Below, one piece after another: positions 19,762 through 29,103 of a stretch of 64,000 nucleotides of DNA. Below the pieces are notes generated by a model that was given only the letters and a program-made list of their open reading frames with translations, was not told the origin of the DNA and searched no databases. The position numbers and the translations under genes were made by a program. How positions within the stretch are numbered: position 1 is the first letter of the stretch; each line of letters begins with the position of its first letter. This DNA comes from Bradyrhizobium sp. 149 (lineage in GTDB: Bacteria; Pseudomonadota; Alphaproteobacteria; Rhizobiales; Xanthobacteraceae): the NCBI RefSeq assembly GCF_023073915.1, contig NZ_JADPKK010000022.1:124001-188000 (forward strand). The letters run 5' to 3'.

Positions 19762-21426
19762 TCAGGTCGCCTTGATGTCGACGTCCTTGGTTTCCGGCAG
19801 GAAGAACAAGCCGATCACGACGGTAATCGATGCGAAGATGACCGGATACCAGAGGCCCGCATAGATATCGCCCGTGGAAGCCACGATGGCGAAGGCGGTC
19901 GCCGGCAGCAAGCCGCCGAACCAGCCGTTGCCGATGTGGTAGGGCAGCGACATCGAGGTGTAGCGGATGCGGGTCGGGAACAGTTCGACCAGCATCGCGG
20001 CGATCGGGCCGTACACCATGGTGACAAAGAGCACCAGGACGAACAGCAGTCCGATGACCGCGGCCACCTGCGGACGGAAGATGTCGAACGGATGCGCCAT
20101 CTTCACGATGCTCGCGTCGCCGGGCTTCGGATAGCCGGCTGCCTGCACGGCGGCGAGGATCGCCGGATTGCCGTCCTTGGCGTTGGCGTAGGCGACTTCC
20201 TTGCCGCTCACCATCACCTTCACGCCGGAGCCCGCCGCACCTGGCGTGGTCGAGTACTTGACCGACGACTGCGCCAGGTAGGCACGTGCGGTGTCGCAAG
20301 GCGAGGTGAAGACGCGGGTGCCGACCGGGTTGAACAGGTCGCCGCAACCTGCGGGATCCGCCACCACGTCGACCTTGACCGACTCGATCGCCTTTTCCAG
20401 CGCCGGGTTGGCGTTGGTCGTGATCATCTTGAAGATCGGGAAGAAGGTCAGCGCCGCGATCAGACAGCCGCCGAGGATGATCGGCTTGCGGCCGATCCTG
20501 TCGGAGAGCATGCCGAACACGATGAAGAAGCCGGTGCCGAGCAGGAGCGACCAGGCGATCAGCAGGTTGGCGGTGTAGCCGTCGACCTTGAGGATCGATT
20601 GCAGGAAGAACAGCGCGTAGAACTGGCCGGTGTACCAGACCACGCCCTGGCCCATCACGCCGCCCAGCAGCGCCAGCAGTACGAGCTTGCCGTTCTGCCA
20701 GTTGCCGAAGGCTTCGGTCAGCGGGGCCTTCGAGCTCTTTCCCTCGTCCTTCATCTTTTGGAAGATCGGGGATTCGTTGAGGCGAAGCCGGATCCAGACC
20801 GAGACGCCGAGCAGCAGCACCGACACCAGGAACGGAATGCGCCAGCCCCAGGCCGCGAAGTCGGGCTCGCCGAGCGCGGAGCGCGTGAACAGGATCACCA
20901 GCAGCGACAGGAACAGGCCGAGCGTCGCCGTGGTCTGGATGAAGGAGGTGTAGTAGCCGCGCTTGCCGTTCGGAGCATGCTCCGCGACGTAGGTCGCCGC
21001 ACCGCCATATTCGCCGCCGAGCGCCAGGCCCTGGGCGAGACGCAGCGCGATCAGGATGATCGGGGCCGCGATGCCGATGGTCGCCGCATTCGGCAACAGG
21101 CCGACGATGAAGGTCGACAGACCCATGATCAGGATGGTGACGAGGAAGGTGTATTTGCGGCCGACGATGTCGCCGACGCGGCCGAACACGATCGCGCCGA
21201 ACGGACGCACCAGGAAGCCCGCCGCGAAGGCCAGCAGCGCGAAGATGTCGCGGGTTGCCGGGGGATAGGCCGAGAAGAATTGCGCGCCGATGATGCCGGC
21301 CAGCGAACCGTAGAGATAGAAGTCGTACCACTCGAAGACGGTACCGAGCGAGGAGGCGAGAATGACGAACCGTTCGTCCTTCGTCATCCCTCCCGCGCCT
21401 GCTTGAGACACAGCCATTGTCGACAT
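19762..21426 (-). CDS. MFS transporter, metabolite:H+ symporter (MHS) family, with large inserted loop
   Basis: 554 residues from the ATG at 21426, preceded by GGGGAGCG. Twelve membrane spans with MHS signatures: SSLGTVFEWYDFYLYG at the start, FGRVGDIVGRKYTF in loop 2-3, and RLAQGLALGGEYGGAATYVAEHAP. Relatives carry proline/betaine, citrate, ketoglutarate or shikimate. Unlike the usual 430-450 residues, it has an insertion of about 95 residues (about 345-445) containing two cysteines (AGCGD and SPCDT). The substrate cannot be named. It is divergent from the orphan response regulator. Confidence 0.85.
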   Translation of the reverse strand: MSTMAVSQAGAGGMTKDERFVILASSLGTVFEWYDFYLYGSLAGIIGAQFFSAYPPATRDIFALLAFAAGFLVRPFGAIVFGRVGDIVGRKYTFLVTILIMGLSTFIVGLLPNAATIGIAAPIILIALRLAQGLALGGEYGGAATYVAEHAPNGKRGYYTSFIQTTATLGLFLSLLVILFTRSALGEPDFAAWGWRIPFLVSVLLLGVSVWIRLRLNESPIFQKMKDEGKSSKAPLTEAFGNWQNGKLVLLALLGGVMGQGVVWYTGQFYALFFLQSILKVDGYTANLLIAWSLLLGTGFFIVFGMLSDRIGRKPIILGGCLIAALTFFPIFKMITTNANPALEKAIESVKVDVVADPAGCGDLFNPVGTRVFTSPCDTARAYLAQSSVKYSTTPGAAGSGVKVMVSGKEVAYANAKDGNPAILAAVQAAGYPKPGDASIVKMAHPFDIFRPQVAAVIGLLFVLVLFVTMVYGPIAAMLVELFPTRIRYTSMSLPYHIGNGWFGGLLPATAFAIVASTGDIYAGLWYPVIFASITVVIGLFFLPETKDVDIKAT

Positions 21427-21730
21427 GTTGAGTCGCTCCCCGAAAAATCGTTTCCTCGTGCCCTGGATGTCCGGTGATGCCGGAACAACCCAGGCCTTGC
21501 CCTCAAGGTAACATTGGCGTGAAACCCGCCCCAATACGACTTTCGGCCTTTCGCACTGACGCTCGCCTGACACCGCGGGCGTTCCATCCGGCAACATAGT
21601 GCCTGCCTGCGGATTAACCCCGTTCCAGCAAAGGGATAATGTGCACTTGCATGCCACGGCTGGTCGGGAAAGAATTGACCAGGGCCGCGCCCCGGCTTAC
21701 TGGCCCGGTGCGATTGCCAGCAAGAGATCG
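21427..21730. other. Divergent intergenic region, transporter and response regulator
   Basis: About 304 bases with no believable ORF. It must hold promoters for both neighbours. I looked for EcfG, FixK and palindromic operator patterns and saw none that stood out. Confidence 0.5.
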
Positions 21731-22402
21731 ATGAACGCTCCCTCGACCCATCTCGTCATTGCCGATGACCATCCGTTGTTCCGCGACGCGCTGCGCCATG
21801 CCGTGGCGGGCGTCCTGAGCTCGGCCAGGATCGACGAGGCCGGATCGTTCGAGGACCTGACCAAGCTTCTGGAACAGGCCTCCGACGTCGATCTGATCCT
21901 GCTCGACCTCTCGATGCCCGGGATCTCCGGCTTTTCCGGCCTGATCTATCTGCGCGCGCAATATCCGGCGATCCCGGTGGTGATCGTCTCGGCCTCCGAC
22001 GACAGCGCCACGATCCGCCGCTCGCTGGATTTCGGCGCTTCCGGCTTCATTCCGAAGCGCTTCGGGGTCGAGACCCTGCGCGATGCGATCCTCAAGGTGA
22101 TGGAGGGCGACGTCTGGGTTCCCGCCGACACCGACATGTCGGCCGCCGCCGACCCGGACATGACGAAGCTGCGCGACCGTCTGGTGACGCTGACGCCGCA
22201 GCAGGTGCGGGTCCTGATGATGCTGTCGGAGGGGTTGCTCAACAAGCAGATCGCCTATGAGCTCGGCGTGTCCGAGGCGACCATCAAAGCGCACGTCTCG
22301 GCGATCCTGCAGAAGCTCGGCGTCGAAAGCCGGACGCAAGCCGTGATCGCGGCCGCCAAGATCGCCGGCGGCCAGTGGAAGCAGGGCACCCCGACGGGGT
22401 GA
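21731..22402 (+). CDS. Orphan NarL/LuxR-type response regulator
   Basis: 223 residues from the ATG at 21731. Receiver domain with ADDHP (acidic pair at 12-13), phosphoacceptor Asp59 in LILLDLSMPG and Lys in FIPKRFG. The LuxR-type DNA-binding domain (about 155-215) includes LTPQQVRVLMMLSEGLLNKQIAYELGVSEATIKAH in two adjoining helices. No histidine kinase gene is adjacent, so the partner must lie elsewhere. The divergent transporter is a candidate target. Confidence 0.9.
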   Translation: MNAPSTHLVIADDHPLFRDALRHAVAGVLSSARIDEAGSFEDLTKLLEQASDVDLILLDLSMPGISGFSGLIYLRAQYPAIPVVIVSASDDSATIRRSLDFGASGFIPKRFGVETLRDAILKVMEGDVWVPADTDMSAAADPDMTKLRDRLVTLTPQQVRVLMMLSEGLLNKQIAYELGVSEATIKAHVSAILQKLGVESRTQAVIAAAKIAGGQWKQGTPTG

Positions 22403-22890
22403 GTCTGTCGCGAGCGCCGGGCGTTCCTGTGTCGCCCCTGTCAATCCGCTCACGCAAATATATTCCGCTTTACCGAAATTCGGAAACGGCGTATGTGTCG
22501 CCCATCCCGGCTCACCCAAGAGGGGCGATCGTACGTCGTCACGATATGCGAGCCGGGCTTGCGGTGGACGCGGCAGCGTCGGGCGCGAGGCTAAGGGCAG
22601 GGCGGATTGCTCTCCGTGAGCCCAAGGCGTCGCGCGGACGGACGGCGCTGTCAGGTTCGTCTCGCCAGTAAGTTTCCGGCTCCGTCGACAGGGCTGGAAA
22701 AACTGCGGCGAAATGGCGGGCCGTGCGTACGGCAAAACCGTGTGGTCCTGGCCGTCGTTGCTACGGTCAAGCTCTTGCGGAGGCGGCATTCGCGTCAACC
22801 GGCGCGGTGTCCGTGACTTTCGCGAAAGCGAGGGAGGCCAGAACGAACTCGGCTCCCGGGAGAGCACGGCATAAGCCGTAAAGCCACTGC

Positions 22891-22999
22891 GCAGGGAAGG
22901 CCGAGTGATTGGCTACACCTGTATGCTGCTGTGCGGTTTTCCTGCGTGTGCTTTCGCGCAGCGGACCGCGGGTGCCAGCCGGCACCCGGCCTTCCCTGC
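22891..22999. repeat. Long-range inverted repeat in dispersed element
   Basis: GCAGGGAAGGCCG (22891-22903) is the exact reverse complement of CGGCCTTCCCTGC (22987-22999), with 83 bases between. The enclosed sequence includes smaller palindromes such as GGGTGCCAGCCGGCACCC (22969-22986). No transposase is present, so it would be non-autonomous if mobile. Confidence 0.6.
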
Positions 23000-23122
23000 G
23001 CCCTTTTGGACAAGAGGGCGGAGCGACCAAGCAAAGCTCGGGCGAAATGCGCCGCGGGAACGGGAAGGCATGTCTGCGATTCAAAATGCAAGTTGGAACA
23101 GCGGCGCTGCCGCCCCATACTC

Positions 23123-23202
23123 CGTCATTGCGAGCGCAGCGAAGCAATCCAGAATCCCTCCGCAGCGGCAGTCTGGATTGCTTCGCTGCGCTCGCAATGA
23201 CG
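23123..23202. repeat. Perfect 31-bp inverted repeat element
   Basis: The arms at 23123-23153 and 23172-23202 are exact reverse complements of 31 bases with an 18-base loop; each begins or ends with CGTCATTGCGAGCGCAGCG or its complement. This is the common CGTCATTGCGAGC-type palindrome found after genes in many Bradyrhizobium genomes. It sits directly behind the stop of the DUF599 gene. A half copy (CCGTCATTGCGAG) is at 50002-50014. Confidence 0.85.
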
Positions 23203-23221
23203 ACGTAGAGAGCAGCCGGGG

Positions 23222-23941
23222 TCAACGACTGCGCTTCCGCATCCCCTCGTCATCCACCACCACCTCCGGCGCCATCGCCTCCCACGCACTCGACGCGAAT
23301 TGCCGCCGCCAAGTCACGATCACCACGGCTGCCGTAGTCACGAACAGCACCCAGGGGCTGACGAACCAGCCGAGATAGCCGAGTGCGAAGAAGAAGGCGC
23401 GCTGGCCGCGGTTAAAATGACGGCCGGCGGATTCGAACAGACGGGTGGTGCGGATGACATGGGCTTCGGCTTCGGGCGTGTCACGCTGCGAGGCCGCCGG
23501 CATCCCGCCGAACAGGATCGCGACATAGTTGAACAGGCGATAGGACCAGGCGAATTTGAAGAAGGCGTAGACGCAGATCAACACAAGGCCGACGCATTTC
23601 AGCTCCCACATGGCCGGCGAGGTGCTGAGATCGATCGGCAGCTTGCTCAAGATGGTGATCGCGTCATTGGTCGCGTGCAGCAGCGCCAGCGCGCCGCCGA
23701 GCGCGATGAGGCTGGTGGAGGCGAAGAAGGCGGTGCCGTTCTGCAGCGAGGCCATGATCTGCATGTCCACCATGCGTGCGTCGCGGTCGAGCAGCCGGCG
23801 CACCCAGACCTCACGGTAGCGATTCATGCGCGCCGACAGGCTGTCGCGGCCATAGGCCGAATGCTCCAGCGTCAGGGCGTAGACCAGCCATTCGATAATG
23901 AAGAAGCCGACGGCGGTGATGTCGACCCAATGCCTGCTCAT
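23222..23941 (-). CDS. DUF599 family membrane protein
   Basis: 239 residues from the ATG at 23941. Four membrane spans are seen (about 8-25, 71-90, 112-130 and 185-210). The conserved DUF599 pattern is present: FFIIEWLVYAL, MNRYREVWVRRLLDRDARMVDMQIMASLQNG in two adjoining pieces, and FFFALGYLGWFVSPW. No biochemical role is known to me for this family. It ends 20 bases from a palindromic repeat. Confidence 0.85.
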   Translation of the reverse strand: MSRHWVDITAVGFFIIEWLVYALTLEHSAYGRDSLSARMNRYREVWVRRLLDRDARMVDMQIMASLQNGTAFFASTSLIALGGALALLHATNDAITILSKLPIDLSTSPAMWELKCVGLVLICVYAFFKFAWSYRLFNYVAILFGGMPAASQRDTPEAEAHVIRTTRLFESAGRHFNRGQRAFFFALGYLGWFVSPWVLFVTTAAVVIVTWRRQFASSAWEAMAPEVVVDDEGMRKRSR

Positions 23942-24065
23942 GTCTGTCTCCTGGCGAGGATCGCAACGCTTGCCACGCATGGCGAGGTGCGGCAACGATT
24001 GATTGGCGGCAGGCGATGGCGTTAAAAGCAGCCCGCTTCAAGGCGTCTTCGGAAGGACTGATGAC

Positions 24066-24728
24066 ATGGCTGGGCTGAAACTCGCAATCGGCAACAAGAA
24101 TTACTCGTCATGGTCGATGCGGCCCTGGCTCGCGCTCCGCGCCAACGACATTCCGTTCGCGGAGACCGTCATCCCGCTCTACACCGACAATCCCGCGGAC
24201 AAGGAGCAAATCCTCGCCTTCAGCCGCGCCGGCAAGGTGCCGGTGCTGGTCGACGGCGACATCACCGTGTGGGATTCGCTCAGCATCATCGAATACATCG
24301 CCGAGCGCTACCCGGAAGCGAAGCTGTGGCCGGATGACGCTGCCGCCCGCGCGCATGCCCGCTCCGTGTGCGCCGAGATGCATTCCGGCTTCATGGCCCT
24401 GCGCAACGAATGCGGCATGAACCTGCATCGTCCCGTGCGCCCCGTGGCGCTGTCGGCGGATGCACTGGCCAACATCGCGCGCGTGCAGGAGATTTGGCGC
24501 GAGTGCCGGACGCGTTATGGCGCCGAAGGCTCGTTCCTGTTCGGCCGCTTTGGCGCGGCGGATGCGATGTACGCCCCCGTCGTGCACCGCTTCCGCACCT
24601 ACGCGATCGAGGTCACGCCGGAGACCAAAGCCTACATGGACACGATGCTGGCGCTGCCGGCGTTCCAGGAATGGACCCGGGACGGGCTCGCCGAAACGCT
24701 TGTCATCGAAAGGTTCGAGAACGTGTAA
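24066..24728 (+). CDS. Glutathione S-transferase family protein
   Basis: 220 residues from the ATG at 24066 (GGAAGG upstream at 24051-24056). The N-terminal thioredoxin-like domain has the Ser-rich NKNYSSWSMRPWLAL motif seen in zeta/theta-like bacterial GSTs, then GKVPVLVDGDITVWDSLSIIEYIAE split across the glutathione site. The C-terminal helical domain includes FLFGRFGAADAMYAPVV. Substrate unknown; probably detoxification. Confidence 0.9.
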   Translation: MAGLKLAIGNKNYSSWSMRPWLALRANDIPFAETVIPLYTDNPADKEQILAFSRAGKVPVLVDGDITVWDSLSIIEYIAERYPEAKLWPDDAAARAHARSVCAEMHSGFMALRNECGMNLHRPVRPVALSADALANIARVQEIWRECRTRYGAEGSFLFGRFGAADAMYAPVVHRFRTYAIEVTPETKAYMDTMLALPAFQEWTRDGLAETLVIERFENV

Positions 24729-24815
24729 CCCGCGATTGTGATGGCGGCGTCGCTTGACGTCGAGCAAGCCGGCGGCGCGCAATCGCTCGAATGATCGGCA
24801 AGGAGAGGCGACATC

Positions 24816-25014
24816 ATGGGAATCCTGGACTCGCTCGGCCGACCAGCTCCGCAGCGTGCTCGGCAGCGATACCGTCCGCCAATTGGCCGCGCGGTACCAC
24901 ATCCCGGTCGACCAGCTGGGCCAGATCCTGGCCCAGGAACTGCCGAAGGCCGTGGATCACGCCAGCCCTGACGGCCATTTGCCCCATACGCCTGAGGAAC
25001 GGTTCCAGCGGTAG
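24816..25014 (+). pseudogene. YidB/DUF937-like gene with internal deletion and frameshift
   Basis: A good ribosome site (AAGGAGAGG, 24800-24808) precedes ATG at 24816, which reads MGILDSL, the standard start of YidB-like proteins. The frame then fails: the rest of the family signature (SADQLRSVLGSDTVRQLAARYHIPVDQLGQ, in two pieces) continues in another frame to the stop at 25014. The usual central Leu/Gly-rich part is absent. The join is near GACTCGCT/CGGCCGACC at 24829-24845. This is a deletion with frameshift; the short frame from 24816 is not a functional YidB. Confidence 0.7.
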
Positions 25015-25173
25015 CACCGGCCGACCGGCATCACTCTGAAATAACTGCAAAATTGGCATGTTGGCCACGTCGTATACTGCTGGCCAAAAACGCCGGCCCC
25101 ATGCTATACAGCGGCCGGGTTTCCGGCCGGCCGACGCAGTGGGACCATGGGCGTGGCAGGTGTTGTTTGAGTG

Positions 25174-25377
25174 ATGGAGAGGGTGTTGAAGCACAAATTC
25201 CCTATTGGATCGCGCGTGTTGTTCACGGCCAGCAATGTCGCACGCCCCGCTGCCAGCGGCTCGTATGAGATCATCCGCCTCCTGCCGACGGATGGTGACG
25301 ACTGCCAGTACCGGATCAAGAGCTCGACCGAAGCCTTCGAACGCGTCGCCAAGGAAAGCCAGCTCGCGCTGTCCTGA
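25174..25377 (+). CDS. Small conserved hypothetical protein
   Basis: 67 residues from ATG at 25174, with GTG directly before it. It begins MERVLKHKFPIGSRVLF and has a compact beta-rich pattern (GSYEIIRLLPTDGDDCQYRIKS) ending in an amphipathic helix. The pattern resembles small SH3-like or KOW-like domains, but I cannot name the family. No signal peptide or membrane span. Upstream at 25112-25129 is a CGGCCGG/CCGGCCG hairpin. Confidence 0.6.
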   Translation: MERVLKHKFPIGSRVLFTASNVARPAASGSYEIIRLLPTDGDDCQYRIKSSTEAFERVAKESQLALS

Positions 25378-25534
25378 GGGCCGACGCTATCCGCGCATTG
25401 GCGCGTCCCGGGAGTTGTATCCTGCCGCCGTCAAAAGGCCCGCTTCAGCTTCACAAGGTGGGCCGGGGGCAGTTGCCGACTCTCGGTGCTCGCTTTGACC
25501 ATTCGCTCTCTGCTCGCGTGAGGGGACGTCGCGC

Positions 25535-26518
25535 ATGAACTGGGCATGGGCCTCGTCGCTCGACCAAATCTGGAGCTCGTCGGCCTTTCCAATGTGGATG
25601 ACGCTGGCGGCTGCCGGCTTCTTCGGGCTGATCCTCCTGGTCACGCTGCTGCGCGCCGAGAGGTCGGTCGCTAACGGCGCGCTGACCATCATTACATTGC
25701 TCGCCATTGCTACGGCGCTGGCAGCCACCGTGCGCGTCGATGGACCGGCGGGCCAGACCACGCCGAGCGGGGCGCGCGCGCAGGTCGCGATTACCGCGAG
25801 CTTGCCGGCGCTGTCCTGTCTCGACGATCTCGCCGGCGATGCCGTGGCCATTGGCTGCGAGAAGGCGCTGTTCGGCGCGCCTGACGCGGCGGCTGCGGCC
25901 GTCTCCGCCACCGCGGCCAGGATCGACCGGCTGATGGCGCTCGGCGATGCCGCGACCGCCGAGAAGAGCCTGACACCCGACGTCAAGGTGCTGCGCAAGT
26001 CGCTGGAGCGTGATCGCTACGGCCTGGTCGCGCACGTGCTGGTCGCGCGCGACGGTTGCACGCGGTTCGACTGCGCGGCCTTCCGCTCGCTGACCGATCA
26101 GCAGCAGGTCGCCGCCAACATGGATTCCCATCTCTACGACACGCTGGTCGCGCGCTACGCGCCGACCTGGAATGCGCCTGCGACGGCGCAATCATTGCCG
26201 GCCACTGCCGCGCTTGCCGGACTGCCGCCGTCGATGCCGACGGGCAAGCCGACCAATGCGGAGTTCCCGAGTGCCTCGTCGACGCCGCCGGTCAGCATCA
26301 TGAATCCGGAGCCGCCGACGCGCCAGGCGGCGCCCGCCGCAAACGCAGCGGCCGCGCCGGCGCCGCGCGCGCCGGCATCGTCCTCGGCACAGGCCGCTGC
26401 GCCCGCGGCACCGGCCGCGAAGAAGCCGCCCGCGCCGAAGTCTGCGCGGGCGCCGGCGGGGGCACCGGTTCCGCTCGCGCCGCCGGCCGCGGCTCCCGCG
26501 GCTGCGGATAACGAGTAG
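25535..26518 (+). CDS. Membrane protein with Ala/Pro-rich C-terminal tail
   Basis: 327 residues. Two N-terminal spans (about 20-40 and 50-68) precede a soluble region of about 170 residues with six cysteines, among them SCLDDL, IGCEKALFG, DGCTRFDCAAF. Residues about 245-327 are low-complexity Ala/Pro with Lys, a pattern of flexible envelope linkers. No known domain is recognised. The start at 25535 has weak purine richness upstream. It precedes DUF1489 by 42 bases. Confidence 0.65.
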   Translation: MNWAWASSLDQIWSSSAFPMWMTLAAAGFFGLILLVTLLRAERSVANGALTIITLLAIATALAATVRVDGPAGQTTPSGARAQVAITASLPALSCLDDLAGDAVAIGCEKALFGAPDAAAAAVSATAARIDRLMALGDAATAEKSLTPDVKVLRKSLERDRYGLVAHVLVARDGCTRFDCAAFRSLTDQQQVAANMDSHLYDTLVARYAPTWNAPATAQSLPATAALAGLPPSMPTGKPTNAEFPSASSTPPVSIMNPEPPTRQAAPAANAAAAPAPRAPASSSAQAAAPAAPAAKKPPAPKSARAPAGAPVPLAPPAAAPAAADNE

Positions 26519-26560
26519 ATCGGCATTCCAAATGGATGGCTGCCCGGCTAATGCTGGGGC

Positions 26561-27001
26561 ATGCCACTACATCTGATCAAGCTCGCCGTCGGTTGCGAAT
26601 CCGTCAAGGAATTGAAGGAGTGGATCGCCGAACGGATGCAGACCGCCAAGAAGAAGGGTCTGCCGCAACATCACATCCACATCACCCGCATGGTGCCCAA
26701 GCGCGACGCCGAGATACTGTCGGGCGGGTCGCTCTACTGGGTGATCAAGGGCGAGGTCGCCGCGCGCGAAAAGATCATCGGCATCGAGCCGTTCCGCGAC
26801 AAGGACGGCATCGGACGCTGCCGGATCGTGATGCAGCCGAAGGTGATCGCGGTGTCGCCGCGGCCGATGCGCCCGTTCCAGGGCTGGCGCTATCTCGCCG
26901 ATGATTCCGTGCCGCTCGATCTCGGCAAGTCCGCCGCCGGCTCGATCGCGGCGATGCCGGAGCCGATGCGGCGCGAGCTGCGCGATCTCGGGCTGCTCTA
27001 A
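26561..27001 (+). CDS. DUF1489 family protein
   Basis: 146 residues, matching the alphaproteobacterial DUF1489 family throughout: [43 protein letters not shown] and [12 protein letters not shown]. Function is unknown; the RxxP-rich C-terminal half is strongly conserved. Its stop overlaps the stop of convergent panC by four bases. Confidence 0.9.
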   Translation: MPLHLIKLAVGCESVKELKEWIAERMQTAKKKGLPQHHIHITRMVPKRDAEILSGGSLYWVIKGEVAAREKIIGIEPFRDKDGIGRCRIVMQPKVIAVSPRPMRPFQGWRYLADDSVPLDLGKSAAGSIAAMPEPMRRELRDLGLL

Positions 27002-27849
27002 ACCGCGATATTGTCGATCAGCCGGGTCGTGCCGAGCTTGGCCGCGACCAGGATGCGCAAGGGGCCGTCGTTGCGCGAGGCGACCTGCGCCAGCGTCGCT
27101 GCATGGCGCACCTCGAAATAGTCGAGTTCAAAGCCGGCGGCCGTGATCATCGCTGCACCGCGCGCCGTCGCGGACACGACCGCTTCGCCGGCGCGGATGC
27201 GCCCGGCGCTCTCCTTCATGGCGCGGTACAGCGTGGTTGCGGTCTGCCGCTCCTGTGGCGACAGGTAAACGTTGCGCGAGGACATCGCGAGCCCGTCGCG
27301 CTCGCGTACGGTGCGGGAGCCGATCACCCTGACGCCGAGGTCGAGGTCGCGGGCCATCTGCGCCACCACCCGCAACTGCTGAAAATCCTTCTCGCCGAAG
27401 ATCGCGACGTCCGGCCGGCATTGCGTGAACAGCTTGCCGACGACGGTGGCGACCCCGCCGAAGAAATGCGGACGGAAACGATCCTCGAGGCCGGCGAGCG
27501 CCGGTCCCTCCGGTACGATGCGGGTCGCAAAGCCCTCCGGATACATGGCCTCGGCGCCGGGATGCCAGACGATATCGACGTCCTCGGCGGCGAGCCTAGC
27601 GAGATCGGCCTTCCACGTTCGCGGATAGGCGCCAAAATCCTCGGTTGGTGCGAACTGGGTCGGATTGACGAAGATCGACACCACGACGTGGCTTGCGCGC
27701 CGCCTGGCGAGGCGCACCAGCGACACATGGCCGTCATGGAGGGCCCCCATCGTCGGGACCAGCGCGATCGTGGCCTTTCGCTTGCGAAGATTGTCGACGG
27801 CGCGTCGCAAGGCGGGGACCGTGCGGGCGATCAAGGGGCTGCGTGACAT
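26998..27849 (-). CDS. panC: Pantoate--beta-alanine ligase
   Basis: 283 residues from the ATG at 27849. It joins pantoate and beta-alanine using ATP to make pantothenate, the coenzyme A precursor. Family motifs are complete: [12 protein letters not shown] (nucleotide HIGH-type motif), [20 protein letters not shown] and the KMSKS-like [10 protein letters not shown]. Length is normal. Divergent from mipZ with about 280 bases between starts. Confidence 0.96.
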   Translation of the reverse strand: MSRSPLIARTVPALRRAVDNLRKRKATIALVPTMGALHDGHVSLVRLARRRASHVVVSIFVNPTQFAPTEDFGAYPRTWKADLARLAAEDVDIVWHPGAEAMYPEGFATRIVPEGPALAGLEDRFRPHFFGGVATVVGKLFTQCRPDVAIFGEKDFQQLRVVAQMARDLDLGVRVIGSRTVRERDGLAMSSRNVYLSPQERQTATTLYRAMKESAGRIRAGEAVVSATARGAAMITAAGFELDYFEVRHAATLAQVASRNDGPLRILVAAKLGTTRLIDNIAV

Positions 27850-28075
27850 CAGAACTCGACGGGTTGGGAATCGGCGGGCGCGTCCCGGCGCCCGGCAGGC
27901 TAACCTTAACAAGCGGCGACCGTGGACGCCATGCATCCGGATGCGGCACAGCATCCCGCGCAAAGTCGCGAAGGATATGGCGACGTTGTGGGCTGGATCA
28001 CAGACGCGAAGCGGCGCAACGATTCATGATGAAGGATGGCACGACGCGATTTGCATGACCTGTCACGCATTTCAC

Positions 28076-28104
28076 TTGACCGCAGACGCGGCCAACTCGA
28101 AGAT
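28076..28104 (+). promoter_or_regulatory. Possible mipZ promoter
   Basis: TTGACC (28076-28081), a 17-base spacer and GAAGAT (28099-28104). Transcription would begin near 28111, leaving about 20 bases before the mipZ ATG. The -35 is good; the -10 matches at three positions only. Confidence 0.4.
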
Positions 28105-28130
28105 ATTCGTCAGGGGTGTTGAGGATCGCG

Positions 28131-29054
28131 ATGCTTGTGCAAGCTAGCCAAGGCCAGTCCGGCTCGGCGCATGTGGTCGTGCTCGGCAACGAGAAGGGCG
28201 GCTCCGGCAAGTCGACCACCGCCCTGCACATTGCGGTCGCGCTTCTGAAGGCCGGCCAGCGCGTCGCCACCATCGACCTCGACTGCCGTCAGCAGAGCTT
28301 TACTCACTACATCAACAACCGTTCCGCCTGGGCGCGCCGCACCAAGCTTGACCTCGAACTGCCGCTGCATCGCTGCATCAAGCTCGGCGAGACCATGCAG
28401 GTCGCCGAGAACGAGAATTCGGAGTTCCTTCAGTTCATGGAGGCGGTCTCCGCGGTCGAGAGCAGTTTTGACTTCATCGTCATCGATACGCCCGGCACCG
28501 ACAGCTATCTGATGCGGCTTGCGCACTCGATGGCCGACACGCTGGTGACCCCGATCAACGACAGCTTCCTCGATTTCGATGTCCTCGGCACCGTCGATCC
28601 CGCCAATTACGCGGTGACGGGCGAGAGCCACTACGCCGAGATGGTGCGGGATACCCGCCGCAAGCGCCGCCAGCTCGACGGCGCAACCACCGACTGGATC
28701 GTCGTGCGCAACCGCCTCTCGATGCTCGGCTCGCGCAACAAGCAACTCGTTGCCGAGGGGCTGAAGGATTTGTCGCTGCGGCTCGGCTTCCGCTACGTCG
28801 ATGGCTTCGCCGAACGCGTCGTCTATCGCGAGTTCTTCCCGCGCGGCCTCACCGCGCTGGACGAGATCGACGAGGCCACGCTCGGCATGCGGCCCAATCT
28901 CGGCCATCTCACTGCGCGGGAGGAGGTGACGAGCCTGCTCCGCCAGCTCAAGCTCCCGCTCGACGAGCGCGGACGCCGCCGCGCGGCCAACCGCGCCGAG
29001 TGGTTCAATCAGGTCGACAAGCCGCTCGAGGTCCACGACATCCTCGGCGCTTGA
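28131..29054 (+). CDS. mipZ: MipZ, ParA-family ATPase positioning the FtsZ ring
   Basis: 307 residues from ATG 28131, with GAGGA five bases upstream; a GTG at 28116 is in frame. The deviant Walker A motif is NEKGGSGKSTTALH (about 21-34), followed by ATIDLDCRQQ and the Walker B FIVIDTPGTDS. The alphaproteobacterial MipZ family has this length and the long C-terminal helical part. MipZ forms gradients from ParB at the poles and inhibits FtsZ, so division is placed at mid-cell. Confidence 0.92.
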   Translation: MLVQASQGQSGSAHVVVLGNEKGGSGKSTTALHIAVALLKAGQRVATIDLDCRQQSFTHYINNRSAWARRTKLDLELPLHRCIKLGETMQVAENENSEFLQFMEAVSAVESSFDFIVIDTPGTDSYLMRLAHSMADTLVTPINDSFLDFDVLGTVDPANYAVTGESHYAEMVRDTRRKRRQLDGATTDWIVVRNRLSMLGSRNKQLVAEGLKDLSLRLGFRYVDGFAERVVYREFFPRGLTALDEIDEATLGMRPNLGHLTAREEVTSLLRQLKLPLDERGRRRAANRAEWFNQVDKPLEVHDILGA

Positions 29055-29103
29055 GGCGGCGGTATACCGCTATTTCCAGTTGACCAAAGCGGCCGGTCCC
29101 GTG

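Larger units (their letters stand above)
22403..23221. other. Gene-free region of dispersed repeats
   Basis: An 819-base region without a credible gene. Short ORFs here translate to low-information peptides rich in Ser, Arg and Ala, typical of repeat elements. From about 22770 to 23100 the sequence resembles an interspersed element seen in Bradyrhizobium-type genomes. Its core has a 13-bp inverted repeat (22891-22903 with 22987-22999). A second, perfect palindrome lies at 23123-23202. Nothing recognisable was seen in 22403-22770. Confidence 0.6.

Noticed and set aside
22909-23208. Plus-strand ORFs ending in RAQRSNPESLRSGSLDCFAAL-type peptides
   Set aside because: This peptide is the known spurious translation of the CGTCATTGCGAGC palindrome and is often mis-annotated as a protein.
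28036-28058. Sigma-54-like TGGCACG followed by TTGCA before mipZ
   Set aside because: The spacer is seven bases instead of the required four, so the -24/-12 spacing is wrong.
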